A program made the translations under genes and the position numbers. The notes beneath the pieces were generated by a model. The model was not told the origin of the DNA, made no database searches, and saw nothing but the letters and a program-made list of their open reading frames with translations. Positions 6,648 to 15,862 of a stretch of 39,195 bases of DNA are shown piece after piece. Source of the stretch: a virus; the IMG/VR virus record IMGVR_UViG_3300029319_000148, positions 1 to 39,195 of that record; one strand, 5' to 3'. How positions within the stretch are numbered: position 1 is the stretch's first letter; every line of letters starts with the position of its first letter.

Positions 6648-6673
6648 AGGGCGAAACCCTCTACGAGTATGTA
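6648..6673 (-). promoter_or_regulatory. Leader of the acidic core gene: conserved motif and small hairpin
   Basis: Reading the minus strand, TACATACTCGTAGA (6673-6660) matches the element upstream of the scaffold gene at 13 of 14 positions. It is followed immediately by AGGGTTTCGCCCT, a 4-bp stem with a TTTCG loop, then TTTTT, and the GGAG ribosome binding site about 25 bases further on. The motif itself also overlaps a palindrome, GTATGT-ATTGC-ACATAC (plus 6667-6683). This is a candidate promoter or mRNA-processing leader for the head cassette. Confidence 0.4.
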
Positions 6674-6717
6674 TTGCACATACATCAAAATATAGAAATT
6701 TTTTATATTTTGTAAGG

Positions 6718-9519
6718 TTATATTGACCTGTATCCCCCCCTTACAACAGGGGCATCAATTGCATCCCCTACATCCACCGCTTCCCCCGCAGATGTAGGAG
6801 TAGCAGTCCAACTAGGCGTAAGGTTTTCTAAAAGAGTAGGCGTCTTTTTATCAATGTTCGAAACTTCTTTAACTGAAACAAAGCTCGTTTTATTTGTGTC
6901 TTTATCGTCTGTTACAATATTGTAGCGTAACTTAGATTTAAAATCATTAAAATCCAAGGTGTCTGCTGACAAAGACCTAAAGGTTTTTGGATCTAGATTA
7001 GAATAAAGATCATACAAGGAGATCGAATCCCTCTGACCGAGAGCATAATCTGTTTTTATAGTATTAAGTTTTTGCAATACCGCAGGAACTGGAAGAAGAG
7101 TTCTAGGTAATAGCTCTGCATCGTTTTTGTATTTTTTAATGTTAGTTATGGCATCAGTATCTAAAGAATACTCTAAGCCCTCCTGATATGTAATTCCGTC
7201 CTGAATATCAGGAGAAAAGTTTACACTGTCTGTAGTGGTAATGATCGGTGTTAGATATGGAGGGTTAGCCATGCCCCCGTCAATATCTGTTAAGAACGGA
7301 GAAAATTTAAGATTTACTCTTCGAGTGTTAAAATCAATAAATTTAGATCGAGTGTGATACGGGCACTTTAGTGTAGAGTCTGTGGGAACTAAAAGAATAT
7401 ACTGCGGAATCAATCTTGGAAGAATAATATCTGGAGTATTGCTAAAGTTATCAAGAGTCAGATCCCTAAAGATTAGTTTAGCTTTATTGGATGACTCTAA
7501 ATGATTAAAAATCATATCGTCATGTCTAAGATAAACAATGCCATATGGAAAAGCCTTGTGCTTAACATAATCGTTTAAGCCTGTGGTTGCATAATCATAG
7601 GAAGCGGTGGTTCTTCTAAAAAATAAGCTAGTGTCAGGAGAATCCTCTATGGTGTCCTTATCTAACTTTAAAAAATAATAATCCTGTCGATTGGACGAGA
7701 CATCTGGGGTATACTCGTTTAACTGACTCGTTGTAGAGGTGCATTCGAGAGACAAGAAATATTCATCGTCAGCCAACAAGGAAGCCTGATCAATTGCAGT
7801 GCAGTCAAGGACTTTAGCATTTGCAATATCAGAGAAAACAGTTAGCCTATCATCACCGTTTAAAACAGAGGCGTTAAAAAAATCGCCATCTTGCATCTCT
7901 AAATCATGAGATACTCCACAGGCGTCTTTAACAACTATTTTTTCATTATTTGGAATATAAATAAGGGTCTCTATTTCATTGGAAGTTTTGTAAATAATTC
8001 TTTTGTTCACATCCTCAGCCAGAGTCTTCCAATTGGCGAGCCTATTCTTAGCTTTTATGGTATAATCATCTGGGTATATCGAGATTGCTTCTTGCAAAAT
8101 AATATCCATTGCAGCTATATTATTTAAAACTTGTGTTGATTTTCTTTGCAACACCTGTCTATTCTGGTTCTCATTATTAAATTTTTCTAAGTCTTCTTTC
8201 CTGAAAAAAGCTTGCTCCCCCCTAATCAAAGCTTCTTTAACTGAGGAGAGCATCGAAGTTTTTAAAGATTTACCACCCAAATTTAAAGAACTGTTGATAA
8301 TAGATAAAGAATCAGAATCTAAACTAGCTTCAATTTTATTATTTGTTATTGCATTATAAGGATAATCTGAGTAGCCACTATCACGCCTATTAATAAGATC
8401 AATCAAAGCCACGGTCTCATCAACATTATTTGAAAAAATCAACGGAACCCCAGCCTGAGAAGTTACAGAATAATCAAGTTCAAGCGAGTGCGATTGCAAA
8501 TTGGTTGCGGTGTCTGTTTTAACTTGAAAGAAACTATAATTCGAATCTGTAATTCCTGTTGTATAACCATACAAGTCCCTTTTCTTTGCCAAAGCATCAT
8601 TACCTAAATCAATAAATCTTCCAGAGTTAAAACGACGGTCGCCTCCAATAAGACCAATTAAATAGGAATCCCCCACATTTTGATTACCAACTAAAATTGG
8701 CTGGGGGTTTTTCTCTGCCTGCTCTACCAAAGCAGTTGGGACCTTGATTGATGTATTTAAAGACTTATTTGTTACTATTGTAATCTTAGGGTCTTCTGAT
8801 AACTCAGTTAATACATCAGGAAACTCAGGAGTTACTAAGTCCTGAGCAGGAGAATAAGTTGGTTGAGAAGTATTTTCGTATGCTTGTCCCATATCTATTG
8901 ATATGGGAACACCAAAGTTTCCTTCAAATCTAGAGTACTCAAAATTTTCTCTGTACCCTTGAACATCAATCTCGTATAAAAGATTGTACTCACAGACAGC
9001 AGCTAAAGAATTAAGAATAGTTGGATTATCATTAAATACCTGAATTGCCTCTGTCGAATTTGCAATGTTAAACTGCATCGTGGCAACAGGCACATTATTA
9101 TCGTAACTAATATCTAACTTTCCCGTAACAGGAGGTAGGTTTGCCTCTTCTAACTTACCCTGCAACGCACCTGTAATTGTTAAAGGTATTTCAGTTAAGT
9201 TATCAAAAGATTGAGAGTCTTTAGTGAAAGAAATATAAGTCCCAAAATTATTTACAGGAACCTGACCCAAGACAAACTCATCAAATGGAACGACAACCTC
9301 CCCAACTGGCGTCAAAGTAATTACTTGAGGGGGCGTTATATTTGGTAGAGGTGGGTCAGGCAGACCACCTAAGCCAACATCTCTAGGGTTGGTGTCAGTT
9401 GGTATTTGATCGGCAGAAGGTTCAGGAACAAAAACATACCCTCCATAAGGAGCTTTGTACCCCTTAGGATCATTATATTCACCTTCAGCGGCAGTTAGGG
9501 GTCCAACAAATTCGACCAT
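6718..9519 (-). CDS. Large structural protein of unknown function (933 aa)
   Basis: A 933-aa protein lying between the fibre genes and the head cassette. It has no signal peptide or membrane segment. The N-terminal about 100 residues are Pro- and Gly-rich (DPPLPNITPPQVITLTPVG) and look extended. Residues about 110-250 appear beta-rich (FGTYISFTKDSQSF, TGKLDISYDNNVPVATMQF). A helical stretch follows near 430-520 (LIRGEQAFFRKEDLEKFNNENQNRQ in part), then another mixed beta region. The C-terminus ends in a Thr/Ala-rich linker and VVRGGYRSI. I do not recognise a family. Its place at the end of the tail-adhesin operon suggests a virion protein such as a fibre, a baseplate accessory or a head decoration, but the sequence alone does not decide. 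Confidence 0.85.
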   Translation of the reverse strand: MVEFVGPLTAAEGEYNDPKGYKAPYGGYVFVPEPSADQIPTDTNPRDVGLGGLPDPPLPNITPPQVITLTPVGEVVVPFDEFVLGQVPVNNFGTYISFTKDSQSFDNLTEIPLTITGALQGKLEEANLPPVTGKLDISYDNNVPVATMQFNIANSTEAIQVFNDNPTILNSLAAVCEYNLLYEIDVQGYRENFEYSRFEGNFGVPISIDMGQAYENTSQPTYSPAQDLVTPEFPDVLTELSEDPKITIVTNKSLNTSIKVPTALVEQAEKNPQPILVGNQNVGDSYLIGLIGGDRRFNSGRFIDLGNDALAKKRDLYGYTTGITDSNYSFFQVKTDTATNLQSHSLELDYSVTSQAGVPLIFSNNVDETVALIDLINRRDSGYSDYPYNAITNNKIEASLDSDSLSIINSSLNLGGKSLKTSMLSSVKEALIRGEQAFFRKEDLEKFNNENQNRQVLQRKSTQVLNNIAAMDIILQEAISIYPDDYTIKAKNRLANWKTLAEDVNKRIIYKTSNEIETLIYIPNNEKIVVKDACGVSHDLEMQDGDFFNASVLNGDDRLTVFSDIANAKVLDCTAIDQASLLADDEYFLSLECTSTTSQLNEYTPDVSSNRQDYYFLKLDKDTIEDSPDTSLFFRRTTASYDYATTGLNDYVKHKAFPYGIVYLRHDDMIFNHLESSNKAKLIFRDLTLDNFSNTPDIILPRLIPQYILLVPTDSTLKCPYHTRSKFIDFNTRRVNLKFSPFLTDIDGGMANPPYLTPIITTTDSVNFSPDIQDGITYQEGLEYSLDTDAITNIKKYKNDAELLPRTLLPVPAVLQKLNTIKTDYALGQRDSISLYDLYSNLDPKTFRSLSADTLDFNDFKSKLRYNIVTDDKDTNKTSFVSVKEVSNIDKKTPTLLENLTPSWTATPTSAGEAVDVGDAIDAPVVRGGYRSI

Positions 9520-9536
9520 ATTTTTAGCTCAACCTT

Positions 9537-11744
9537 TTAATTACTGCCTCCAGCGGTTATGGGTCCTTCAGTCCCGTCTAAGTTTGCAAGTCTTGTAAGG
9601 TGAATGCTGCCTCTAACATTTAATTTCTGAGAACTGCTACCACTATCCCTGCTAATCTGTAGCTTTAACCGCCCTGGTGCGCTCTCTGGGACTGTCACCA
9701 TGGCTTTAAAAGAGGCAGACCCGCTCTCTTGCTTATAAGCATCCCCTTCATCAGCGTAACATCTAAAAGTTTGCTTGTTTGAATCAGAAGCAGGGTAAAG
9801 ATCAGCCTCACCATTTATCAGTTTTATCTTCCAGGTACTTCTAGAATTTGAATTAAAATAGTTTTGAGGGGAAGCATGTACCGTCGCTTCGACTAAGTAT
9901 ATACCTGGAAGACATGTAATAACTCCCGTTGAATCCTCACCTGTAGTGGGAGTTATAACCTGACCACCCACTGTCATATCAGAATAAAGCTCAGGCAGCG
10001 ATGCCGGATTATTAGATACTGTCCTAATTTCGTTTAGACCTAAAACTCCTCCTTCACCCGTGAGCGATTCATTAAACAAAGCACTAAACTTAGCTTTTGC
10101 AATAGGAACAGCCTGAATCAAAGCTGTTAAAGAAGTATTCAAGTTGTCTAATTTTATTTGCTGAATATCCCGCATTAATTGCAATGCGTTATATAATTCA
10201 TACTTGCCAACAGAAGGATTAGCTAATGAAAGGGGTGGGTTGGCAGCGGCTACACCTGCTCTCTCGTTATATGTAAGCTCCGAGGTTCTTAAGAAAGGCC
10301 TAATATCAATAACATCATCACTAGTTATAACTCCTGCACCCTCTTTAACAATAACATAACAAATGGGTAGGACAGATTGCCCGACAGTGGCAAAAGCATT
10401 ATCCACAGCATCCTGAGAAACAATAGGAGCTAGATTCATTAAATCGTCAGGCGATGGGAAACTTAGCCCTGTGCCTTTACCTGGGAAGGGCATTCTCTGA
10501 GCAGTGGTGGCGTGCTGATCTGAAAGAGGTGCCTGTATCGCAGCGTCCTGAAGAGGCGAGAGGTTTTGTGTAGTATCATAATATCTACCTGCTTGAGTCT
10601 CTTGATTAATCCAATCTCCAGCCCCAATTTCCGCAGGATTTGTAATGATATCTACTGCGGTTTCAGCACCACCATAGCTTTTAGCCGTAATAATACCTCC
10701 CGCTCCTTTTACAACACCCAAGCGAGGAGCAGTAAGCGTCTCAGGGCCAGCGGCATCCTTGGCGATTGAAGTTCTGGAAGAATCAACAGGCACAGTATAG
10801 GCATATACCAAATCAATTCTAACCTTAGGATCATAAGTTGAATTATTGTCAATATAATCAGAAGAATCAAAAGGCTCAATTTGAACGCTTAATTGCTCTG
10901 CAATATTAACAACAGAAGTTCTAAAAATACCTTGCCATCTGCGACAAAAATCAACGGATAGTTGCTGTAAGTCTACGCGATTAGGTGGAGTTTCATTAGA
11001 GCTATTGCTTAGTTGTTGCCAAATCGCGGTCTTAATTTTAGGTATATCGTTTACTGTACCTCCAGCCTCATTCAAAAAATCAGAGATATTTGAATAGGTA
11101 ATTTGTATACCAGGACTATTAACATTCTCTGAATTAGGAGTTACATTATTAGCAACAGAGGGATGGTGCTGGTAATGATCGGACAATCCGTTACTATAAA
11201 GTAAGGTGTCCATTGTAGAACCTACAATCGCCCTAAACTCATCGTTGCTTATTCTAATACTTGGAGTTTGGTAAATAGGACTTCGGGTAAGATCAATTGT
11301 TGGATTAGCCTCGACGGGAGTAACTAGGTTAGAAATACTATAAGCATCATTAACTCTACCTATGAATTTTCCAGGCCTAACCTTAACCTCTCGATCAGCA
11401 TTAGTTGTGTATGGCTGCAAGTCTAAAATCTGCGAGGTGCTAACTCCAGTTACACTCAGCGAGACACCCTCGATTTGATCCTTTAACCACAAGCAGTTTT
11501 CATGAATTTGTTTTAGTGGGATATTATCAACCTCAAAATAATAAGGGTCATTTGCTTTATAATATCGAGGTGGATCTGTAAAATTATATTCAGAGCCAAC
11601 AAACCCAAAAGCTGGATCTGTGTCAGCACCCGTTAAATTTACAACAGCATCTCCAGTGCCTCCTGCGGATCCTGTTGAGTATCCTCCCCCTCCGCTATCA
11701 CCATATTGCTGCATAAAAACATTAAATGTATTTGAGTATCTCAT
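9537..11744 (-). CDS. Tail fibre with DN-PL anchor and C1q-like tip (735 aa)
   Basis: The 735-aa protein starts with a Gly/Ser-rich segment (GDSGGGGYSTGSAGG) and then PYYFEVDNIPLKQIHENC (residues 67-84), a motif shared with the neighbouring 1177-aa fibre (YNWEQDNQPLYDLEERT). This is probably the attachment domain that fixes both to the baseplate. The middle is long and without recognised domains. The C-terminal about 110 residues (610-720) alternate strands (GIYLVEATVHASP, STWKIKLING, TFRCYADEG, SFKAMVTVP, LKLQISRDSG, LNVRGSIHLTRL) in the order typical of C1q/TNF-like jelly rolls, which often form receptor-binding trimer tips in phage fibres. It overlaps the 1177-aa gene by 4 bp. Confidence 0.75.
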   Translation of the reverse strand: MRYSNTFNVFMQQYGDSGGGGYSTGSAGGTGDAVVNLTGADTDPAFGFVGSEYNFTDPPRYYKANDPYYFEVDNIPLKQIHENCLWLKDQIEGVSLSVTGVSTSQILDLQPYTTNADREVKVRPGKFIGRVNDAYSISNLVTPVEANPTIDLTRSPIYQTPSIRISNDEFRAIVGSTMDTLLYSNGLSDHYQHHPSVANNVTPNSENVNSPGIQITYSNISDFLNEAGGTVNDIPKIKTAIWQQLSNSSNETPPNRVDLQQLSVDFCRRWQGIFRTSVVNIAEQLSVQIEPFDSSDYIDNNSTYDPKVRIDLVYAYTVPVDSSRTSIAKDAAGPETLTAPRLGVVKGAGGIITAKSYGGAETAVDIITNPAEIGAGDWINQETQAGRYYDTTQNLSPLQDAAIQAPLSDQHATTAQRMPFPGKGTGLSFPSPDDLMNLAPIVSQDAVDNAFATVGQSVLPICYVIVKEGAGVITSDDVIDIRPFLRTSELTYNERAGVAAANPPLSLANPSVGKYELYNALQLMRDIQQIKLDNLNTSLTALIQAVPIAKAKFSALFNESLTGEGGVLGLNEIRTVSNNPASLPELYSDMTVGGQVITPTTGEDSTGVITCLPGIYLVEATVHASPQNYFNSNSRSTWKIKLINGEADLYPASDSNKQTFRCYADEGDAYKQESGSASFKAMVTVPESAPGRLKLQISRDSGSSSQKLNVRGSIHLTRLANLDGTEGPITAGGSN

Positions 11745-14700
11745 AGTTTTCTCCCAATGTCGAAGAGGTTAATTGATTTTAATCCTGAGCCTAGCCCAGT
11801 TGGATGTCCAGCAGGCGAGCCATTACTTCCTTCTCCTCCAGTTCCAGTGGTAGATTTCAGGATAGTAACTTTTGGGTTCGCTCGACCATGATCCCGTCTA
11901 GAGGCGCAGTTCTTTGCATTTGCAAAAACATCAGCCGCGTTCTCATCTAAGTAAACATGCGTGCCACTATCACTTTCCAACATACTAGACCCATAGTAGT
12001 AACCAGAGGCTGTAAGCGTAGTGCCCTCAAATCTTAGTAAGTTTGTGAGCGTTCCACTTGTAGTAGAAATTGAAAGTGGGATGCCTGCCCTACCTGATAA
12101 GCTATAGCCTTGAGACAAGTGTTGCATTGGTCTTGTATCCTGAGAGTTAAAACCAGGAGTTACAAATATTTGATCATTCGTTGTGCCTGAGGGATAGCCC
12201 AAAGACCTCATAGCAGAGTTTGTGCTAAAGAATAATCGGAAAGGGCCGTAATTGTGAGCATTAGGATGCCCGAAACAAGTGGCTGAAGTTGTTAGAGCAT
12301 CATTAAAACTTTCCGTTTCAGCGTCTAATTCAGCGGCATTAACGATAGCCCCTAATCCAAATAGATCACAAACACTAATCCTTCCAGTGCTTGGGGTTGA
12401 CCCCGAAGCTCCATAAGCCACATACTGCCCATCACCGTGAATGTCTCCTAGTCCATACTCATCAGCAACACCACTTAAAAATACCGATCTAGGCCCATGG
12501 TAATTTACGGCGGAGGGCTGCAATCCACTGACAGCAGCATGAGACATATACAATTTAGAATCATCTCCAATGTTCCAAATTCTTAATTGATGGCTTCCTG
12601 TAGCAGTGGCACTGGGGTCAAAGTAAGTACCTTTGGGGTTTGACCAGCCCGTGGGGAAGTTAATATTATTAGCTCTAACAACACTATTACCAAAAGCCTG
12701 AACACATATGCCTCCCAACGAACAATTTTCTTCGATGGTAGATGAAGAATCCCCTTGGAAGTAAGGGTCTGTTAAGTAATAACTGTAGTTCAAGTATTTT
12801 GCACCAGCTAAAGCAACGGCACTAGCTGTCATAGAATCATCTGCCGTTACCGCGTCAGGCAAAGTAGGTGAATCCTGGCCATGAGCAAATATTCCTGCAA
12901 TGTTAGGATTGGGATAGAACTGCATAGAACCACCACTTACAAATACAGAGGTATTTGTAATATCGTAATCGCTATCTGTTTCAGTGTACAGAGTCCCTGC
13001 ACTACCTAAGTCCTCCATAATAAGATTAGAATTATTGTTTGCAACTAAGCAAGCTCTACTGGCAGAGTGTAGTTCTACTGCGGTGTGATTTGCTGGAGAC
13101 TGTAGCGAGAATGCGCTAACATCAAGAGAAAGGTCATCTTTTTTGTGGGGACAAAATTCTAAAGTCGAGTTATTTTCAGCTAACCCTGCCACACCCCACT
13201 GCGCTAAAACTGTAGGCCCTCTAAAACTAACCTTGGAATTGTTTTCGGCAACAACGCCTGCGGCATTTAACGAAGCCGTATGTCCTGCGGGACCTTGAAC
13301 AATAGTGGCTCCATTTGAAGTACCCAAAAGCTTAACCAAAGAGGAGTCGGTTGCGTGAATTGCTGCACCCTTAACGCCTGGAGAATTAAGTTCTAACGCA
13401 CTAACAATGATTCTTGGGTGAAGTAATTCTGCCTTGGAGTTCTGCAACTGAATTGCTGGTAAAGCGAACTTAGCAGATCCGTTAGGGTTGCTAACTCCGT
13501 GTGATCCAGTAAATCGTAAACCACCAAACTTTGTGGGGATATCCATGGTTGATGGATCTAAGTGATGGTTAAAAGAGCTTCCTTTTTCTAAATTTAAATG
13601 AACCCCATTGCCCTTGAGCAATGTTTGAGTCATCCTCACACTTTTAAGAGTGTCAGCATATGTCCTTCGCTCAAGACTGTTATTGTATTCTATTATTGAG
13701 TTACTGGCTTTTATACCCTCCAAAGAGTGGTTTTCTACAGTTAGCCTATCCGTCGATAAGTGGGAGTCTATTAAATCTACACCAGTGCGATTGTTATAAA
13801 CATCTAAGTTTCCACTTACTTCGATGGTTGAGTTTACAGCTTTTAATCCAGTTTCGTTATATGAAAATGCAATAGTGGTGTCCTTCAGATCGGCATTGGA
13901 CCTACTCGAACCACCCTTTAAAACACTATTCTCAAGCACTGCACCGAAGGTATGGTTCTGGGTATTGAATATGAAATCAGCGCCCGAAGCATAAGTGTTG
14001 TGGGTTCTCAAAGTAATATCACTATTAATAGCATGTAACCCAATTGTAGTTCTATCCCGCCTTTCGGTTCCTGCTGTAATAACTTCGTAATTTCTGTTTG
14101 CAATAAACCCTCGGTCAAGTTTTACAGTTGAGTTTATTAGTTTTGCTCCTGTAGTGGTTGCCCGTGTAACTGAACAATTCTCCAAAACAACATCTGAGTT
14201 TTTGACATGAATACCTGTTTCAGCTTTGTTGTTAGCAACATATGCCGTTCCACCACCAGAAACACCATCTACGCAGAAGCCACGGATGTACAGAGGCCCA
14301 TCGCAGTTTTCAATCTCGATTGAAGAGACCGCATTACAGTAAATCAAACCACCTACTTCCCTGGAGACATAACTTGCGTCTCCTGGCTTGGCTGTGGTGA
14401 TGGGGTCTCTTGATAAAGTATCGAGAGTGTCACCTCGAACCGCAGAAACATCTGCATTATGTGTGGTTTTATCAGTGATATTTCCTGTATAGCCCATGGC
14501 CGTATCTTCATATGCCTCTAAATTAAAGACATCAGCAGCGCCCATAAAATCTTGTTGACCACCTGCGGTATTTTGTACAATAAAGCCGTAAGAAACCCTA
14601 GAATTTCTCTCCCTGTTGGTGGTAAAATTGGCAGCCTGAACGAAGCCTCGCAAGAAGGGTGCCGTAAATAGTGCGGAACAGTCACCCCCATCACTAAAGC

Positions 14701-15274
14701 GAGTTGCAGCACCTAAGGCGCGAGTATCTCTAATGGTCTCAGTAAGATCAATGGAGGAAACCTGATTCATATAATTATGGCTCCCTAATAAAGGTTCAGA
14801 ACCTCCAATATACCCATAAGATCCTTTCGCAGCGCCGACTCCGTTACCAAACCCAGTATACGCTTTCGCAAACCCCCTGTTGATTATCTCCAGAGCGCCA
14901 TTCTCTACAATCCTAACATTGCTTAATTTTAAGGTGCCTAAAGCCCCAGAAGCTGCCACCTCAATCAAGGTAGGCGTTCGGATAACATTAGGGAGGGCAT
15001 CAAGAGCTTCCTGCAAGTTAGTGAAAACATTTCTATTGCTGGAATCCGCTACACTAGAAACGACCAAAGGCATACCATTTAAGCTAGAGGTAGAATAGCC
15101 TGTGGCTTTCTCCCACAGTCCGTAAGTTCTTTCCTCTAAATCATAAAGAGGCTGGTTGTCTTGTTCCCAGTTATAAAAAGACTGGCTATCAAATTTAGTT
15201 ACGAAAGGGTTGAAATAATCATATATTTCTGTTCCTGCGCTAACTGTATAGAGATCTGTTGGATTGAATGGCAT
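11741..15274 (-). CDS. Beta-helix tail fibre or tailspike (1177 aa)
   Basis: An N-terminal anchor-like part (FYNWEQDNQPLYDLEERT, residues 33-50) resembles that of the 735-aa fibre. From about residue 100, and clearly between 325 and 770, there is a right-handed beta-helix: short rungs repeat the pattern hydrophobic-x-[N/D]-S-x-hydrophobic-x-hydrophobic (LINSTVKLDRG, AINSDITLRTH, AVNSTIEVSGN, LQNSKAELLHP, AENNSKVSFRG, AENNSTLEFCP, ANNNSNLIMED). This fold is used by pectate lyases and by phage tailspikes that bind or cut polysaccharide. The C-terminal about 300 residues are Gly/Ser-rich and could form the trimeric tip. No catalytic residues can be named, so it may be an enzyme or only an adhesin. 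It starts three bases after the preceding stop. Confidence 0.8.
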   Translation of the reverse strand: MPFNPTDLYTVSAGTEIYDYFNPFVTKFDSQSFYNWEQDNQPLYDLEERTYGLWEKATGYSTSSLNGMPLVVSSVADSSNRNVFTNLQEALDALPNVIRTPTLIEVAASGALGTLKLSNVRIVENGALEIINRGFAKAYTGFGNGVGAAKGSYGYIGGSEPLLGSHNYMNQVSSIDLTETIRDTRALGAATRFSDGGDCSALFTAPFLRGFVQAANFTTNRERNSRVSYGFIVQNTAGGQQDFMGAADVFNLEAYEDTAMGYTGNITDKTTHNADVSAVRGDTLDTLSRDPITTAKPGDASYVSREVGGLIYCNAVSSIEIENCDGPLYIRGFCVDGVSGGGTAYVANNKAETGIHVKNSDVVLENCSVTRATTTGAKLINSTVKLDRGFIANRNYEVITAGTERRDRTTIGLHAINSDITLRTHNTYASGADFIFNTQNHTFGAVLENSVLKGGSSRSNADLKDTTIAFSYNETGLKAVNSTIEVSGNLDVYNNRTGVDLIDSHLSTDRLTVENHSLEGIKASNSIIEYNNSLERRTYADTLKSVRMTQTLLKGNGVHLNLEKGSSFNHHLDPSTMDIPTKFGGLRFTGSHGVSNPNGSAKFALPAIQLQNSKAELLHPRIIVSALELNSPGVKGAAIHATDSSLVKLLGTSNGATIVQGPAGHTASLNAAGVVAENNSKVSFRGPTVLAQWGVAGLAENNSTLEFCPHKKDDLSLDVSAFSLQSPANHTAVELHSASRACLVANNNSNLIMEDLGSAGTLYTETDSDYDITNTSVFVSGGSMQFYPNPNIAGIFAHGQDSPTLPDAVTADDSMTASAVALAGAKYLNYSYYLTDPYFQGDSSSTIEENCSLGGICVQAFGNSVVRANNINFPTGWSNPKGTYFDPSATATGSHQLRIWNIGDDSKLYMSHAAVSGLQPSAVNYHGPRSVFLSGVADEYGLGDIHGDGQYVAYGASGSTPSTGRISVCDLFGLGAIVNAAELDAETESFNDALTTSATCFGHPNAHNYGPFRLFFSTNSAMRSLGYPSGTTNDQIFVTPGFNSQDTRPMQHLSQGYSLSGRAGIPLSISTTSGTLTNLLRFEGTTLTASGYYYGSSMLESDSGTHVYLDENAADVFANAKNCASRRDHGRANPKVTILKSTTGTGGEGSNGSPAGHPTGLGSGLKSINLFDIGRKL

Positions 15275-15277
15275 AAT

Positions 15278-15856
15278 TTAAAAGGTGATTGTCCACTTAA
15301 ATACTAAAGAAAAGGTGCTGGTCTTTTTTAAACCAGTGAATGGCCTGTATGCAACTAATATCGGGCTAGGAGTATTTAGTCCTCTCGGGTTACGCATGAA
15401 TAATCCTACCTCATCAATTTCAGTGCTTAATCCGTTTGCGGTGTTTTTATCCAAGATTAAATTAAATCGAACTGTCGTTGGTCGCACTTTTTGAATATTG
15501 GAATAAGGAATCCGTACAAAGGCTTTAGTCGAAGATGTTTTAGCTCCATTTTCAATCGGCTCTAGATTTTCAACTAAAATCTCAGACCCAGAACTCTCGT
15601 AATTAGCCTCGGATAAAGGTGTCGTTAATGAGTATGTCCAATACCCATAGCTTGCAGTGTCACCGCCTGTGCCAACTTGAAAGTTTAATATTTGAAAGTC
15701 TCGAATATTAGAAGCTCCGCTTCCTGCAAAAAGGTGAGCTAACCCCACGCCCATGCCTGATACAATAACATTTTGCTCATCAAAATGAATTTCTTCAGTT
15801 CCATCATCATATATTTTTAGGACTTGTAAGTGACCTACTGGTTTTAATTTACTCAT
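15278..15856 (-). CDS. Stand-alone tail anchor-domain protein, paralogue of the sulfatase N-terminus
   Basis: A 192-aa protein that consists only of the domain found at residues 1-203 of the upstream sulfatase protein. Shared landmarks in order are a start strand with [IV]-Y-x-D-G, FQVGTGG (FQVGGGH in the sulfatase), PLSEANY (PFSEEQY), EVGLFMRNPRG (EFGLFSKNPSG), ILVAYRPF (LLLAYKQF) and a final FSLVFKWTITF (FSLVVDWQIQF). The 638-aa gene carries the same ends. It ends exactly where the domain ends, so it may be a fibre base without cargo, a cap, or a partner that forms mixed oligomers with the two larger paralogues. Function inferred: attachment to the baseplate or to a fibre. It follows the sulfatase gene by 6 bases. 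Confidence 0.8.
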   Translation of the reverse strand: MSKLKPVGHLQVLKIYDDGTEEIHFDEQNVIVSGMGVGLAHLFAGSGASNIRDFQILNFQVGTGGDTASYGYWTYSLTTPLSEANYESSGSEILVENLEPIENGAKTSSTKAFVRIPYSNIQKVRPTTVRFNLILDKNTANGLSTEIDEVGLFMRNPRGLNTPSPILVAYRPFTGLKKTSTFSLVFKWTITF

Positions 15857-15862
15857 TTTCTA

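Noticed and set aside
12960-14300. Beta-helix fibre as a pectate lyase or endosialidase
   Set aside because: The fold is clear from the rung pattern, but no catalytic residues can be identified, so no enzymatic name is given.
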